This document shows positions 63,870 to 64,000 of a stretch of DNA of 64,000 bases, one piece after another (the first letter of the stretch is position 1; every line of letters begins with the position of its first letter). Under the pieces are notes generated by a model that saw nothing but the letters and a program-made list of their open reading frames with translations, made no database searches and was not told the DNA's origin. A program made the position numbers and the translations under genes. The stretch is from Butyrivibrio sp. YAB3001 (GTDB taxonomy: Bacteria > Bacillota > Clostridia > Lachnospirales > Lachnospiraceae). The stretch lies in contig NZ_FOKR01000002.1 in assembly GCF_900112195.1 (NCBI RefSeq), forward strand, positions 791,155 through 855,154. The letters are read 5' to 3'.

Positions 63870-64000
63870 ATGACAAAAAATTTATTAAAACAATTCTTTC
63901 CGGTTCTAAAGACCGAAAAAGAAATCCTGGCAGAAATCTGCTCAAAACCAGAACTTTTTGCTCTCTTCACTTCCTGGACTGAATATCAGCAAAAAGAATT
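63870..64000 (+). CDS. Start of a probable PD-(D/E)XK (Rpn-type) nuclease/transposase gene (cut by edge)
   Basis: 43 codons are seen: MTKNLLKQFFPVLKTEKEIL, then AEICSKPELFALFTSWTEYQ. This is the usual start of PD-(D/E)XK family transposase genes in rumen Lachnospiraceae; the nuclease motif itself lies outside. Ribosome binding site GAAAGGA. About 285 bases upstream are free of genes. Confidence 0.5.
   Translation, partial: MTKNLLKQFFPVLKTEKEILAEICSKPELFALFTSWTEYQQKE

Overview
The window looks like a chromosomal segment of a low-to-moderate GC Firmicute of the family Lachnospiraceae, most like Butyrivibrio or Pseudobutyrivibrio. This rests on base composition, strong AGGAGG ribosome binding sites, and gene content: a DUF4860/GspF pseudopilin cluster, a VTC-DUF4956 pair, tandem GNAT and DUF2156 genes, and the start of what looks like a PD-(D/E)XK (Rpn-type) transposase at the right edge. 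The genus is an inference. I found no tRNA, 5S/16S/23S rRNA, CRISPR array, prophage or complete insertion sequence.

Layout. 1-6.1 kb (- strand): GNAT acetyltransferase (cut by the edge), DUF2156 protein, LytS/YesM-type histidine kinase overlapping a solute-binding protein gene, a small zinc-ribbon protein, and a MutS-like ATPase. 6.3-10.5 kb: a shikimate-kinase-like protein, then the glycolytic genes gap, pgk and tpiA on the - strand, with a clear promoter and dyad in front of gap. 10.8-17.2 kb (+): histidinol phosphatase, a degenerate GGDEF membrane protein, a transglutaminase lipoprotein, a GspF-type protein with four small pseudopilin-like proteins, and a CheY. 17.3-20.2 kb (-): coenzyme A synthesis (coaX, coaBC) and an ECF S component that probably imports pantothenate. 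20.4-25.1 kb: acyltransferase, large membrane protein, GH13 glucosidase. 25.6-32.2 kb (-): BspA-like LRR protein, DUF362 ferredoxin-like protein, lipid kinase, folA, thyA, beta-CASP nuclease. 32.4-42.7 kb: DUF3048 lipoprotein, TraX, Trk potassium uptake (trkA-trkH), polyphosphate polymerase-like VTC with DUF4956, flavodoxin, CapA.

42.8-45.2 kb (-) is the rpmG-secE-nusG-rplK-rplA operon, with a strong promoter, a terminator, and an L11 leader that resembles the 23S rRNA L1 stalk. The 49-codon rpmG is included. A FliD-like gene diverges from it. 47-56.3 kb is a cell-surface polysaccharide region: UDP-galactopyranose mutase, an XRE regulator, two GT2 glycosyltransferases (one with a methyltransferase-like tail), an SGNH/MBOAT O-acylation pair and a lipoprotein. 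56.6-64 kb: a diguanylate cyclase, prfB, secA, a GT-C-like membrane protein, and the partial Rpn-type gene.

The most unusual feature is in the intergenic DNA. Many gaps hold large palindromes, 63 to 192 bp long. At least five copies share one hairpin, GAAATnCGCA-loop-TGCGn'ATTTC, in which the variable pair changes on both sides together. Several further palindromes are unrelated in sequence. They avoid genes and sit mostly at 3' ends or between operons, like REP/MITE-type elements.
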